Part shown: piece after piece, positions 12,270-23,287 of the stretch
How positions within the stretch are numbered: the first letter of the stretch is position 1
Layout of the letters: each line of letters opens with the position of its first letter
NCBI RefSeq assembly: GCF_947179515.1
Contig: NC_067481.1
Span: 41,582,547-41,646,546, forward strand
Origin: Apodemus sylvaticus
Lineage: Eukaryota > Chordata > Mammalia > Rodentia > Muridae
Direction: 5' to 3'
Length of the DNA stretch: 64,000 nt
Made by a program: the position numbers and the translations under genes
Notes under the pieces: model-generated
Seen by the model: the letters and a program-made list of their open reading frames with translations, nothing else
Databases searched by the model: none
Told to the model about the DNA's origin: nothing

Positions 12270-12347
12270 GTTGAAGGCAAGGACTTTGGAGTGAAGGCTA
12301 GAGTCTTCTCAGTTGTTCTAACTCTCCTAGTGGAGGCTCCAATCTGC

Positions 12348-12355
12348 CTTTTATA
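12348..12355 (-). promoter_or_regulatory. Ccl8 TATA box
   Basis: TATAAAAG on the gene strand, 79 bases upstream of the ATG, implies transcription start near 12320. The paralogous position upstream of Ccl12 has the same octamer. Confidence 0.7.
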
Positions 12356-12508
12356 GGGAGCAGGGAGTCTGGCAGACAAGGTCATGCCTAATGGGAGATG
12401 AAAGAAAGATCTCTGTTATGCTGAGTAGTCATCAGATCATGATGTGATTTCCTGGCAGCTGGAAGGAAACTCAGCATTTACCATCTTTGGCTAACAGACT
12501 GTGAGATA

Positions 12509-12518
12509 GAAACTGAAA
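12509..12518. promoter_or_regulatory. Interferon-response-like (IRF) motif upstream of Ccl8
   Basis: GAAACTGAAA matches the GAAANNGAAA core bound by IRF proteins. It lies about 190 bases upstream of the inferred Ccl8 start. Interferon induction is known for Ccl8 in mouse; use of this site is inferred. Confidence 0.4.
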
Positions 12519-12829
12519 GGCAAGCATCTGAAACCAGCAACATGGAGGAAGTGGTCTCATTGGATCAGGGATTCTGAAACTTTTAAATGAAAAACATCTG
12601 TATAGAAGAAAGAATAGAAACAAAGGTTACCATGGAGTAAAGGGAGGTCAGATGCTTCCTTTTGGAGGGTGCCAGGAGGCCAGAGATAGGCCTAAGTCTT
12701 TGCCCCTCGTGCATTTTACACTAGGCTATTGTAACCCTGAGGCCCGTGGGTTCTTCAGAACCCAGATGGGCTCCAAAGAACCCTGAAAAAGTGGTAGACT
12801 CAAGTCTTCTCTCTTGTCTCTTCTTCCTT

Positions 12830-13110
12830 TCTCTTTTATTATTAGGAATTTTACATATTAGCCAGAACCTTGCACATGACATCAAAGTAAGTATTCTACC
12901 ACTAAATGGCAGCTATACCTCAGCTCTTCCTTTTTGGTTAGTTAGTTGGTTAGTTAGTTACTTAGTTTTTGAGATGAGGACTAAGTAGATCTGGCTCTCC
13001 TAGAACTTGCTTTGTCCCCAGGCTGTTCTTGTTCTGTAATTCTCCCACATCAGCCTGACAAATGCTGTAATGACAGAGTTGCTCTACTATGTCTGGCTCA
13101 GCCTGAAAGT
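12830..13110 (-). mobile_element. B4-type SINE
   Basis: The left part ('accttgcacatgacatcaaagtaagtattctaccactaaatggcagctatacctcagctc') is the antisense tRNA/ID-derived half. The right part ('tttttgagatgagg...ggctgttcttgttctgtaattctcccac') is the B1-like half. A matching element sits in the same place upstream of Ccl12 (33230-33665), so it probably predates the duplication. Confidence 0.6.
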
Positions 13111-13840
13111 CCTGGGGAACTGGGCACCATGTTCAGATCCTGCAGTGGTAGGGATCCTGCAGTGGGAGGCATCCTGCAGGAGCATAGCTCTCTACATCAC
13201 AGAGTTGTTTCCTTGCAGAATCATTAATATATGTATGACTTTATTACTATGCAACACGTAGTAGTACATTCTATCTAAAGTTGTAACAATCAAGAAGACA
13301 CCATGACCTAAAAAATTCTAGCAAGGCCAAACTCCTCAGCATGTCATGAGTCATAATACTCCTTAATCCAGCTGCTTATTTTTCCTGTGTCTACAGAATC
13401 ATTTGTTTCAGGCCAGGTTTGGAGTGTGAGAAGGCAAACAGGCATAAGACAGTATGATGGACTAAGGGCATGGTGTCTTCATTTGAACCTTCCCTGCAGA
13501 CATGATTTATCATGATGTTTGTCATTTATAAAATATTAAAGAGAATTTCAAATGTCTAAGACAGTTTTCAAAATATCTAAACATGAAAAAATGTTTTAAG
13601 AGACATAGAAACAGAGAATTGGGAATGTTGTTGGAATCTTGAGCTTAGGCACTGGGAATACCCAACTGTCATTGTAGATGAAGAAGAACATTTGTGGTCC
13701 ACAAGTTCAGCAGAAGTTGGTACAAATTTGAGGTGAAAAGTTTGGACCAAAGTGTTTATGAATCTAAGAGTTTATAATCTTAAAAGTTATAGCACAAACC
13801 CAGACACACTGATTGATGTATAAAAATGAGGACTCAGATA
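13111..13840. other. Upstream of Ccl8, no gene
   Basis: Contains a short 'gatcctgcagtggg' iteration at 13134-13180. This resembles the more expanded 'gatcctgcagtg' array at 33760-34080 upstream of Ccl12. No coding region is recognised. Confidence 0.5.
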
Positions 13841-13849
13841 TAAGTCCAC

Positions 13850-14950
13850 ACACATACAGCCACCTACTACAGAATTTTTACTAAGAGACCATAAATGCAT
13901 ATGGGAGAAGCAACAGCATCTTCAACAAATGGTGCTGGTTAAACTGGATAGCCACATGTAGAAGAATCAAGCTAGATCCTTATCTCTCAACTTACATATA
14001 ACTCCAAATGGATCAAGGGTTTCATATAAGACCTGAAACTATGAAATCAATAGAGGAGAAAGTAAGAGATATCTTTGAACTCCTAGGCACAGGATAAGAC
14101 TTTCCTAACAGTCTTGATAGCACAGACATTAAGACCAAGAATTTAAAAAAAGGGACCGCATGAGACCATTTTAGTTTCTATACAGCCAAGAACATAACCA
14201 TTCAATTGAAGCAGCAGCCTACAGAACAGGACACTATTTGCCAGCTATACATCTGAGAAAGGGTTAGGATCCAGAATATAAAAACAACAACAATAACAAC
14301 AACAACAACAACAAACATTAAGAGGGCATTTCAGTTAAGCTATCAGGGAAATTAAAATCAAAACTATCAAAACTATGTTGAAAATTTTCTTACTCAAATA
14401 AGAATGTATAAGACAAACAAACAGAAAACAATAACAACAAGTGCTGGAGTACACATGAGGAAAGGGTAAAATCTATTAAGTTCTGAAGGGAATGTGAACT
14501 GGTGCAACCACTATGGAAATCAGTGTGGAGGTTCTTCCAAATCCTAAAAACTGATCTATCACATGATCCAGCTATCCCACTTTTAGGCATCCACCCAAAG
14601 GATTTTGTATCCTACTATGGAGATACTAGCATATCTGTGTTCAATGCTGCTCTATTCACAATATTCAGAAATTGAAAACAACCCAATGAAAATGTGGCAT
14701 GTTTGCATAATGGACTATTATTCAACTGTTAAGAAAAACAAAATTGTGAAATTAATAGGCAAATAGATTAGATGCAATCCAGGTAACCCAGACCTAAACA
14801 TTATACTCCATCTCATATGTGGATGCTAGTTGTGAACAGAGAATTATGAACAGTGCTGGCCTGGTAAGACATGTCCATTGGTACAATAGAGGCGTGAATG
14901 CTATAGGAATAGCAACAAAACACTCTCTGATTGGATTTTGGATGCACAAT
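13850..14950 (+). mobile_element. Ancient L1 ORF2 to 3' end fragment
   Basis: Sense-strand L1 ORF2 C-terminal sequence, highly diverged. Landmarks are 'agcatcttcaacaaatggtgctgg' (13916), 'gggaatgtgaactggtgcaaccactatggaaatcagtgtggaggttc' (14488) and 'aatgtggcatg' (14691). Stops break every frame. An (AAC)n tract interrupts it at about 14283-14312. Confidence 0.75.
14283..14313. repeat. (AAC)n microsatellite
   Basis: About nine units of AAC/ACA inside the ancient L1. Confidence 0.85.
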
Positions 14951-15164
14951 ATAATGTGGAACCTGTGACATACATATATATGAGTGTACATGTGTCCTCA
15001 TCGTCATTCCAAAAATCAGTGATCTTGCAAATTGACTACAGATTTAATGATTCCAATATTTTTAGAGATTCTAGGGACAGATTGGCTTTGCCCCATAAAC
15101 AAAACAAAGCAAAATTTAAAAAGTCCAACCATGATAATTTGTTTTAGGATTTAGTTTAGAATGA

Positions 15165-15219
15165 GAGATAGGGAGGGAGGGAGGACAAACAGGGAGGAGG
15201 GAGGGAGAGGAGAGGAAAG

Positions 15220-15264
<45 letters not shown>

Positions 15265-15290
15265 GAGAGAGGGGGGGGGGGGAGGGAGAG
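15165..15290. repeat. Purine-rich (GGGA)n(GA)n tract
   Basis: GGGA-rich repeats give way to pure GA repeats and a run of about twelve G at 15271-15282. Confidence 0.9.
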
Positions 15291-15299
15291 AGGATTCTT

Positions 15300-16750
15300 T
15301 GCTTGGATTTTAAAAAAAATCACTATCTTCAAGTTTGAGTTAATGTAATTAATCATAAGACATTCTAGAATGCCAATTGGTAGCTTTAAGCATTCTTTTC
15401 TTGGTTTTGGTATTGCACCATCAAACTAAACTTTCTGTAAAGCTGGTTAACTTGTTAGACCTAATGGCTGTAGAGAAGTAGGAATGCTGCAAGGCTGCAA
15501 GTCTAGAGCCAATTCACCTTGAACTATCTTTATCATCCTAAATAACTATTGCTTGCCCATATCTGGGTGGGGCCTAACATCCCATGACTGACAGATCGAA
15601 ACCTTCTGGAATGTGCTAACTTACCAGAACTCTAATTTCCATCAACCAAAAGGTATGAATAGCATCAGACAGCATCTGAAGCCCATAGTAGACATTTTTC
15701 TACTTTGCACTATTTATTTAATTTTAAAAGTTTAAAATAAATTATTATTTAATTTTAAAAGTGTATTGATTTGTGAGTTTCTCGCCTCTGCTGCTGGTAA
15801 AAACTTCATCAAACTGTCACTGCCTATGACAATGGACTTTGAGGTAACATGAATTTGTATTTCACTCCCATTTAGCTCCAAAATAATTCCTTCTTCCCTT
15901 TGAGGTAAGTGTTGTGGGTTTTGTTTTTGTATTGACAGAAGAATGGCAATGAGGAAAATTGAGTGCTAACATATGACCAAACTCAATGGTCTGGGAAAAA
16001 ACAAACATAAATGAAATGTTTTGAAATATGAAAGGACATCCAAACAAATAGAATTTTAATAGCCAATTTATACTAAATCATTGGACCAAGAACTATATCA
16101 AGGAATGTCTAAGACCAGACAGAATTCATCAACATCCATCCAAGAGGTTAAAGTTGAAGCATAAAAGCATCGGCTACAGAAAGCAGCTGAGGCTTGGCAC
16201 CATGTGGCAGGGTTGGAGTGTCCTGGACATCCCTAGGCATGAAGGAGCTGTGGACAAAACTTGGGTACCAAGTCAGGTTTGTTGGCTTTGAAGAGGACAG
16301 AAGAGAAAAAGCTGGGAAAGGTGCAGCCTTGGTTTCAGTGTAGACCCCCAAGTATTAGAGATTCCAAGATCATGGAACCTTCACTATCCTATAGCAGCAG
16401 GTGTGGAATGGAGCCAAGCTGAGCTTACCAGACATTCTGTGCACACTGCCGATGGCAGAGTTGGTGAGGTACAGTTCCTTTGGAGCTCAAAAGATCCTGA
16501 GTGAGCTCCTGCTGGCAAACACTGAGCCATTTACACTACTGAATTTTGGTTTATGTTGATTTGATTGTAACTGTACAAAGATTCTTCCTTCTCGGAGCAA
16601 GACAAAAGCGGTTTCAGTTTTTAAAGATACATTGTTGGAATTTTTTAAAAAATTATAAAACCGATACAGTTACACTGGGTTTTATGTGATGGTTTACCAT
16701 GAAATATTAGGGACAAACAAGAAAGAAAACGTGATGAAAGTCTTCAAGGG
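15300..16750. other. No gene recognised
   Basis: No convincing coding region or named repeat. Short minus-strand open frames at 15862-16047 and 16148-16351 have no domain. Confidence 0.5.
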
Positions 16751-16759
16751 GTGAAATAT

Positions 16760-17490
16760 CATAATTAGCATCTGTTGTCAATTTGACACACTTGGCAAGA
16801 GGGAACCTAAGTAAGGCATTGCTTCCATCAGCTTAGCCTGTGGGCATGTCTGGGAGGCACTTTCTTGATTGCTAATTTGATGGAGAAGGATCCAACCCAC
16901 TGTGGTTGGTGTCATCTCTAGGCAGGCCGGCCTGGGCTGTTTAAGAAAGGTTGCTGTGCCAACCAGGCTTAACAAACAGGTAAAATGCGTTCCTCTGTGG
17001 TCTATGCTTCAGTTCCTGCTTTGAGTTCCTGTTTTGGCTTCTCTCAGGGATGGACTGTAACCTGTAAGCCAAATAAACCATTTCCTCCAAGTTGTTTATC
17101 ACAGGGACAAGGGAGAACACACATTTTCCTTAGGTAACCTGGGCCAAACTTTTGCTTGTGGCCTTGTTTGGAAAAGCTGTATAAACTTTAGGAGACTGAG
17201 TCTTGCTGGCAGAAGTACATGACTGGGGGCAGATTGGGGTTTTGTCACCAGGCCCACTTCCTCTTCATGCTTCCATGCTGTCAATGTAGTATGCAGGCCA
17301 ACCCCATGATCCTCCAACCATGCTTGTTTCATCATGATGAACTGTATATGCTCTGAAACGCTAGAACAAAACAAACCCTCTCTCCCATAAAATGTCTTTG
17401 TCAATACTTCATGTGTCTGCAGCATCTCTATCAGGGTATTTTGTCCTAACAAAGTCACTAAGACAACCACCTTAGACCTTCTTCCATTTT
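16760..17490. repeat. Old rodent dispersed repeats (families not assigned)
   Basis: 16768-17095 begins 'ctgttgtcaatttgacaca' and ends with 'taagccaaataaaccatttcctcc', phrases I know from common rodent interspersed repeats. 17100-17490 is a second block of the same general kind with a phrase about calling and raising of 'aatacttcatgtgtctgcagc'. I cannot assign a family. Confidence 0.4.
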
Positions 17491-17510
17491 ACCTTCTAGA
17501 GGTTGTGTAA

Positions 17511-17521
17511 CTTTGAATTCT
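17511..17521. repeat. Left target-site duplication of L1-D
   Basis: CTTTGAATTCT precedes the T-rich (poly-A on the minus strand) end of L1-D. The same 11 bases recur at 25650-25660. Confidence 0.7.
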
Positions 17522-17888
17522 TTTTTTTCTTTTTTTCTAATTTATTGATATATTTATTTACATTTCAAATGATTTCCTCTTTTCTGGACCCCCACTCCCC
17601 AAAAGTCCCATCAGTCCCCTTCCCTCCCCCTGTTTTCCCACCCAACCCTTCCCACTTCCCTGTTCTGATTTTGCTCTATACTGCTTCCCTGAGTCTTTTC
17701 AGAACAAGGGGCCACTCCTCCGTTCTTCTTGTACCTCATTTGATGTGTGGATTATGTTTTGGGTATTCCAGTTTTCTAGGTTAGTATCCACTTATTAGTG
17801 AGTGCATACCATGATTCACCTTTCGAGTCTGGGTTACCTCACTTAGTATGATGTTCTCTAGCTCCATCCATTTGCCTAAGAATTTCAT

Positions 17889-17903
17889 GAATTCATTGTT
17901 TCT
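17889..17903. repeat. Left target-site duplication of L1-A
   Basis: GAATTCATTGTTTCT, identical to 24764-24778 on the other side. It lies within the ORF2 sequence of the host L1-D. Confidence 0.85.
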
Positions 17904-17917
17904 TTTTCTTTTTTTTT

Positions 17918-17946
17918 CCCTAATGATTAATGATGTTGAACATTTC
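17918..17946 (-). other. Candidate 3'-transduced segment of L1-A
   Basis: On the minus strand, 29 bases between two A tracts match sense L1 ORF2 sequence of an older subfamily; nearly identical bases occur at 5968-5996. The younger copies here differ in this stretch. This suggests the source L1 sat just upstream of an older L1 and its transcript read through into it. Confidence 0.55.
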
Positions 17947-18197
17947 TTTTTTTTTATTCGATATAATTTTTTATTTACATTTCAAATGATTTCCCCTTTT
18001 CTAGCCCCCCACTCCCCAAAAGTCCCATAAGCCCCCTTCTCTTCCCCTGTCCTCCCACCCACCCCTTCCCACTTCCCCGTTTTGGTTTTGCCGAATACTG
18101 CTTCACTGAGTCTTTCCAGAACAAGGGGCCACTCCTCCTTTCTTCTTGTACCTCATTTGATGTGTGGGTTATGTTTTGGGTATTCCAGGTTTCTAGG

Positions 18198-21100
18198 TTA
18201 ATATCCACTTATTAGTGAGTGCATACCATGATTCACCTTTTGAGTCTGGGTTACCTCACTTAGTATGATGTTCTCTAGCTCCATCCATTTGCCTAAGAAT
18301 TTCATGAATTCATTGTTTCTAATGGCTGAATAGTACTCCATTGTGTAGATATACCACATTTTTTGCATCCACTCTTCTGTTGAGGGATACCTGGGTTCTT
18401 TCCAGCATCTGACAATTATAAATAGGGCTGCTATGAACACAGTAGAGCATGTATCCTTATTACATGGTGGGGAATCCTCTGGGTATATGCCCAGGAGTGG
18501 TATAGCAGGATCTTCTGGAAGTGAGGTGCCCAGTTTTCGGAGGAACCGCCAGACTGATTTCCAGAGTGGTTGCACCAATTTGCAACCCCACCAGCAGTGG
18601 AGGAGTGTTCCTCTTTCTCCACACCCTCTCCAACACCTGCTGTCTCCTGAATTTTTAATCCTGGCCATTCTGACTGGTGTAAGGTGAAATCTCAGGGTTG
18701 TTTTGATTTGCATTTCCCTAATGACTAATGAAGTTGAGCATTTTTTAAGATGCTTCTCTGCCATCCGAAGTTCTTCAGGTGAGAATTCTTTGTTTAACTC
18801 TGTACCCCATTTTTTAATAGGGTTGTTCGGTTTTCTGGAGTCTAATTTCTTGAGTTCTTTATATATATTGGATATTAGCCCTCTATCTGATGTAGGATTG
18901 GTGAAGATCTTTTCCCAATTTGTTGGTTGCCGATTTGTCTTCTTGATGGTGTCCTTTGCCTTACAGAAACTTTGTAATTTATGAGGTCCCATTTGTCAAT
19001 TCTTGATCTTAGAGCATATGCTATTGGTGTTCTGTTCATAAACTTTCTCCCTGTACCGATGTCCTCAAGGGTCTTCCCCAGTTTCTTTTCTATTAGCTTC
19101 AGAGTGTCTGGCTTTATGTGGAGGTCCTTGATCCATTTGGATTTGAGCTTAGTACAAGGAGACAAGGATGGATCAATTCGCATTCTTCTGCATGCTGACC
19201 TCCAGTTGAACCAGCACCATTTGTTGAAAAGGCTATCTTTTTTCCATTGGATGTTTTCAGCCTCCTTGTCGAGGATCAAGTGGCCATAGGTGTGTGGGTT
19301 CATTTCTGGATCTTCAATCCTGTTCCATTGATCCTCCTGCCTGTCACTGTACCAATACCATGCAGTTTTTAACACTATTGCTCTGTAGTATTGCTTGAGG
19401 TCAGGGATACTGATTCCCTCAGACTTTCTTTTGTTGCTGAGAATAGTTTTAGCTATCCTGGGTTTTTTGTTGTTCCAGATGAATTTGAGAATTGCTCTTT
19501 CTAACTCTGTGAATAATTGAGTTGGGATTTTGATGGGTATTGCATTGAATCTGTATATTGCTTTCGGCAAAATGGCCATTTTAACTATATTGATTCTACC
19601 GATCCATGAGCATGGGAGGTTTTCCCATTTTTTGAAGTCTTCTTCCATTTCCTTCTTCAGAGTCTTGAAGTTCTTGTCATACAGATCTTTCACATGTCTG
19701 GTAAGAGTCACCCCAAGATACTTTATACTGTTTGTGGCTATTGTGAAGGGTGTCATTTCCCTAATTTCTTTCTCAGCCTGCTTATCCTTTGAGTATAGGA
19801 AGGCCACTGATTTGCTTGAGTTGATTTTATAACCTGCCACTTTGCTGAAGTTGTTTATCAGCTGTAGGAGCTCTCTAGTGGAGTTTTTTGGGTCACTTAG
19901 GTAGACTATCATGTCGTCTGCAAATAATGATAGTTTGACTTCTTCCTTTCCGATTTGTATCCCTTTGACCTCCTTATGTTGTCGAATTGCCTGAGCTAGT
20001 ACCTCAAGTACAATATTGAAAAGATAAGGAGAAAGGGGGCAGCCTTGTCTGGTCCCTGATTTCAGTGGGATTGCTTCAAGTTTCTCTCCATTTAGTTTGA
20101 TGCTGGCTACCGGTTTGCTGTATATTGCTTTTACTATGTTTAGGTATGGGCATTGAATTCCTGTTCTCTCCAAGACTTTAAGCATGAAAGGATGCTGAAT
20201 TTTGTCAAATGCTTTTTCAGCATTCAATGAAATGACCATGTGGTTTTTTTCTTTGAGTTTGTTTATGTAGTGGATTGCATTGATGGATTTCCGTATATTG
20301 AACCAACCCTGCATTCCCGGGATAAAGCCTACTTGATCATGGTGGATGATCGTTTTGATGTGTTCTTGGATTGGGTTGGCAAGAATTTTGTTGAGTATTT
20401 TTGCATCGATGTTCCTAAGGGAAATTGGTCTGAAGTTCTCTTTCTTTGTTGGATCTTTGTGTGGTTTTGGTATCAGCGTAATTGTGGTTTCGTAGAAGGA
20501 ATTGGGTAGTGTTCCTTCTGTTTCTATTTTGTGGAATAGTTTGAAGAGTATTGGTGTTAACTTTTCTTTGAAGGTCTGATAGAATTCTGCACTGAAACCA
20601 TCTGGTCCTGTGCTTTTTTTGGTTGGAAGACTTTCTATGACTCCTTCTATTTCTTTAGGCATTATGGGACTGTTTAGATGGTCTAGTTGGTCCTGATTTA
20701 ATTTTGGTATTTGGTATCTGTCAAGGAAATTGTCCACTTCCTCCAGATTCTCCAGTTGTGTTGAGTACAGGCTCTTGTAGTTGGATCTGATGATTTTTTT
20801 GGATTTCCTCAGTTTCCATTGTTATATCTCCCTTTTCATTTCTAAGTTTGTTAATTTGGATACTTTCTCTGTGCCCTTTGGTCAGTCTGGCTAAGGGTTT
20901 ATCTATCTTGTTGATTTTCTTAAAGAACCAGCTCCTGGTTTTGTTGATTCTTTGTATGGGTCTCTTTGTTTCTACTTGATTGATTTCGGCCCTGAGTTTG
21001 ATGATTTCCTGCCTTCTACTCCTCCTGGGTGAAATAGCTTCTTTTTGTTCCAGGGCTTTCAGGTGTGCCATTAAGCTGGTAATGTATGCTCTCTCCACTT

Positions 21101-22022
21101 TCTTTTTGGAGGCACTCAGGGCTATGAGTTTTCCTCTTAGCACTGCTTTCATTGTGTCCCATAGATTTGGGTATGTTGTGTCTTCATTTTCATTGTGTTC
21201 TAAAAAGCCTTTAATTTCTTTCCTTATTTCTTCCTTGACCAAGGTATCATTGAGTAGAATATTGTTCAGTTTCCACGTGTATGTGGGTTTTCTGTTGTTT
21301 TTGTTGCTATTGAAGACCGCTTTTACTCCATAGTGATCTGATAGGAGGCATGGGATTAGTTCGATCTTCTTATATTTGTTGAGGTCTGTCTTGTGACCAA
21401 TTATATGGTCGATTTTGGAGAAGGTACCATGAGGTGCTGAGAAAAAGGTATATTCTTTTGCTTTAGGATAGAATGTTCTATATATATCTGTTAAATCTAA
21501 TTGGTCCAAAGCTTCAATTAGTTTCATTGTGTCCCTGTTTAGTTTCTGTTTTCCTGATCGGTCCATTGAGGAAAGTGCAGTGTTGAAGTCACCCACAATT
21601 ATTGTGTTAGGTGCAATGTGTGCTTTGAGTTTCAATAAAGTTTCTTTTACAAAAGAGGGTGTCCTTGCATTTGTAGCATAGATGTTCAGGATTGAGAGTT
21701 CTTCTTGTTGTATTTTTCCTTTGACCAGCAAGAAATGTCCCTCAGAGTCTCTTTTGATGACTATGGGTTGAAAGTCAATTTTATCTGATATTAAAATGGC
21801 TACTCCAGCTTGTTTCCTGAGACCATTTGCTTGTAAAATTGTCTTCCAGCCTTTTACTCTAAGGTAGTGTTTGTCTTTGACCCTGTGGTGTGTTTCCTGT
21901 AAGCAGCAAAATGTAGGGTCCTGTTTACATATCCAGTCAGTTAGTCTGTGTCTTTTTATTGGGGCATTAAGTCCATTGATGTTAAGAGATGTTAAGGAAT
22001 AGTGATTGTTACTACCTATCAT
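18198..22022 (-). pseudogene. L1-A ORF2 (endonuclease/reverse transcriptase), frameshifted
   Basis: ORF2 encodes the L1 endonuclease, reverse transcriptase and Cys-rich C-terminus. Here it is split into three open pieces: 22022-20721 (endonuclease domain, with the Gln-Glu-Thr-His and Gly-Asp-Phe-Asn motifs), 20737-18875 (reverse transcriptase, with Phe-Ala-Asp-Asp) and 18992-18198 (C-terminus with the Cys-X3-Cys-X7-His-X4-Cys pattern). Compared with L1-C, one extra T in a T run at about 20790-20800 causes the first shift. One missing T at about 18978-18981 causes the second. Both are single-base homopolymer changes. Sequencing error should be excluded, but four such lesions across this element suggest real decay. 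Confidence 0.85.
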
Positions 22023-22117
22023 TTTTGACGTTATTTTTTAAATTTGATTGCTTAACTTCTTTTGGGTTTGATGAAAGGTTACTATCTTGCTTTTTCCAGG
22101 GTGAAGTTTCCCTCCTT

Positions 22118-23287
22118 TTATTGGTGTTTTCCTCCTATTATCCTTTCTAGGGCTGGATTTGTGGATAGATATTGGGTAAACTTGGTTTTGTCATGAAATA
22201 TCTTAGTTTCTCCATCTACGGTGATTGAGAGTTTTGCTGGATATAGTAGTTTTGGCTGGCATTTGTGTTCTCTTAGAGTCTGCATGAGATCTGCCCAGGA
22301 CCTTCTAGCCTTCATAGTCTCAGGTAAAAAGTCTGCTGTGATTCTGATAGGTCTTCCTTTATATGTTACTTGGCCTTTTTCTCTTACTGCCTTTAATATT
22401 CTTTCTTTGTTTAGAACATTTGTTGTTTTGATTATTATGTGATGGGAAGTATTTCTGTTCTGGTCCAGTCTGTTTGGAGTTCTGTAGGCTTCTTGTATAT
22501 TCATGGGCATCTCTCTCTTTAGGTTAGGGAAGTGTTCTTCCATAATTTTATTGAAGATATTTGCTGGCCCTTTAAGTTGTAAATCTTCACTCTCATCTAT
22601 GCCTATAATCCTTAGGTTTTGTCTTCTCATTGTGTCCTGGATTTCCTGGATATTTTGGGTTACAAGCTTTTGGCATTTTGCATTTTCTTTAACTGTTGAG
22701 TCCATGGTTTCTATGGTATCTTCAGCATCTGAGATTCTTTCTTCTATCTCTTGTATTATGTTGTTGATATTTGCATCTCTGTCCCCTGATTTATTCCCAA
22801 GGCTTTCTATCTCCAAAGTTGTCTCCCTTTGAGTTTTCTTAGTTGTTTCTACTTCTGATTTTAGATCCTGGATGGTTTTGCTTAGCTCCTTCACTTGCTT
22901 GTTTGTGCTTTCCTGTAATTCTTTAAGAGATTTTTGTGTTTCCTCTTTCATGACTCAGCCTGTTGACCAAAGTTCTCCTGTATTTCTTTAAGTGTTTTTT
23001 TGCATTTCCTCATTATTGGCTTTTGTATTCTCCTGGATTTCTTTCAATGATTTTTGTGTTTCCCTTGCAAGGGCTTCTAACTTTTGATCCATTTTCTCCT
23101 GAATTTCTTTAAGTATGTCCTTCATGTGTTCCTGTACCGGCATCATGACCAGTGATTTTAAATCCAAATCTTGTTTTACTGGTGTGATGGGGTATCCAGG
23201 ACATGCTGGTAGAGGAGAATTGGGTTCAGATGTTGCCATATTGCCTTGATTTCTGTTAGTGATGTTCCTGCGATTGCCTTTTGCCAT
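22118..23287 (-). pseudogene. L1-A ORF1 (RNA-binding protein), frameshifted
   Basis: ORF1 encodes the trimeric coiled-coil RNA chaperone of the L1 particle. It is split into 23287-22988 (N-terminus and start of the coiled coil) and 22951-22118 (rest of the coiled coil, RRM and C-terminal domain). Relative to L1-C there is one extra T near 22994-23000 and one missing base near 22952-22955. It has one 66-base coiled-coil repeat unit fewer than L1-C but 12 extra bases just before the repeats. Confidence 0.85.
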
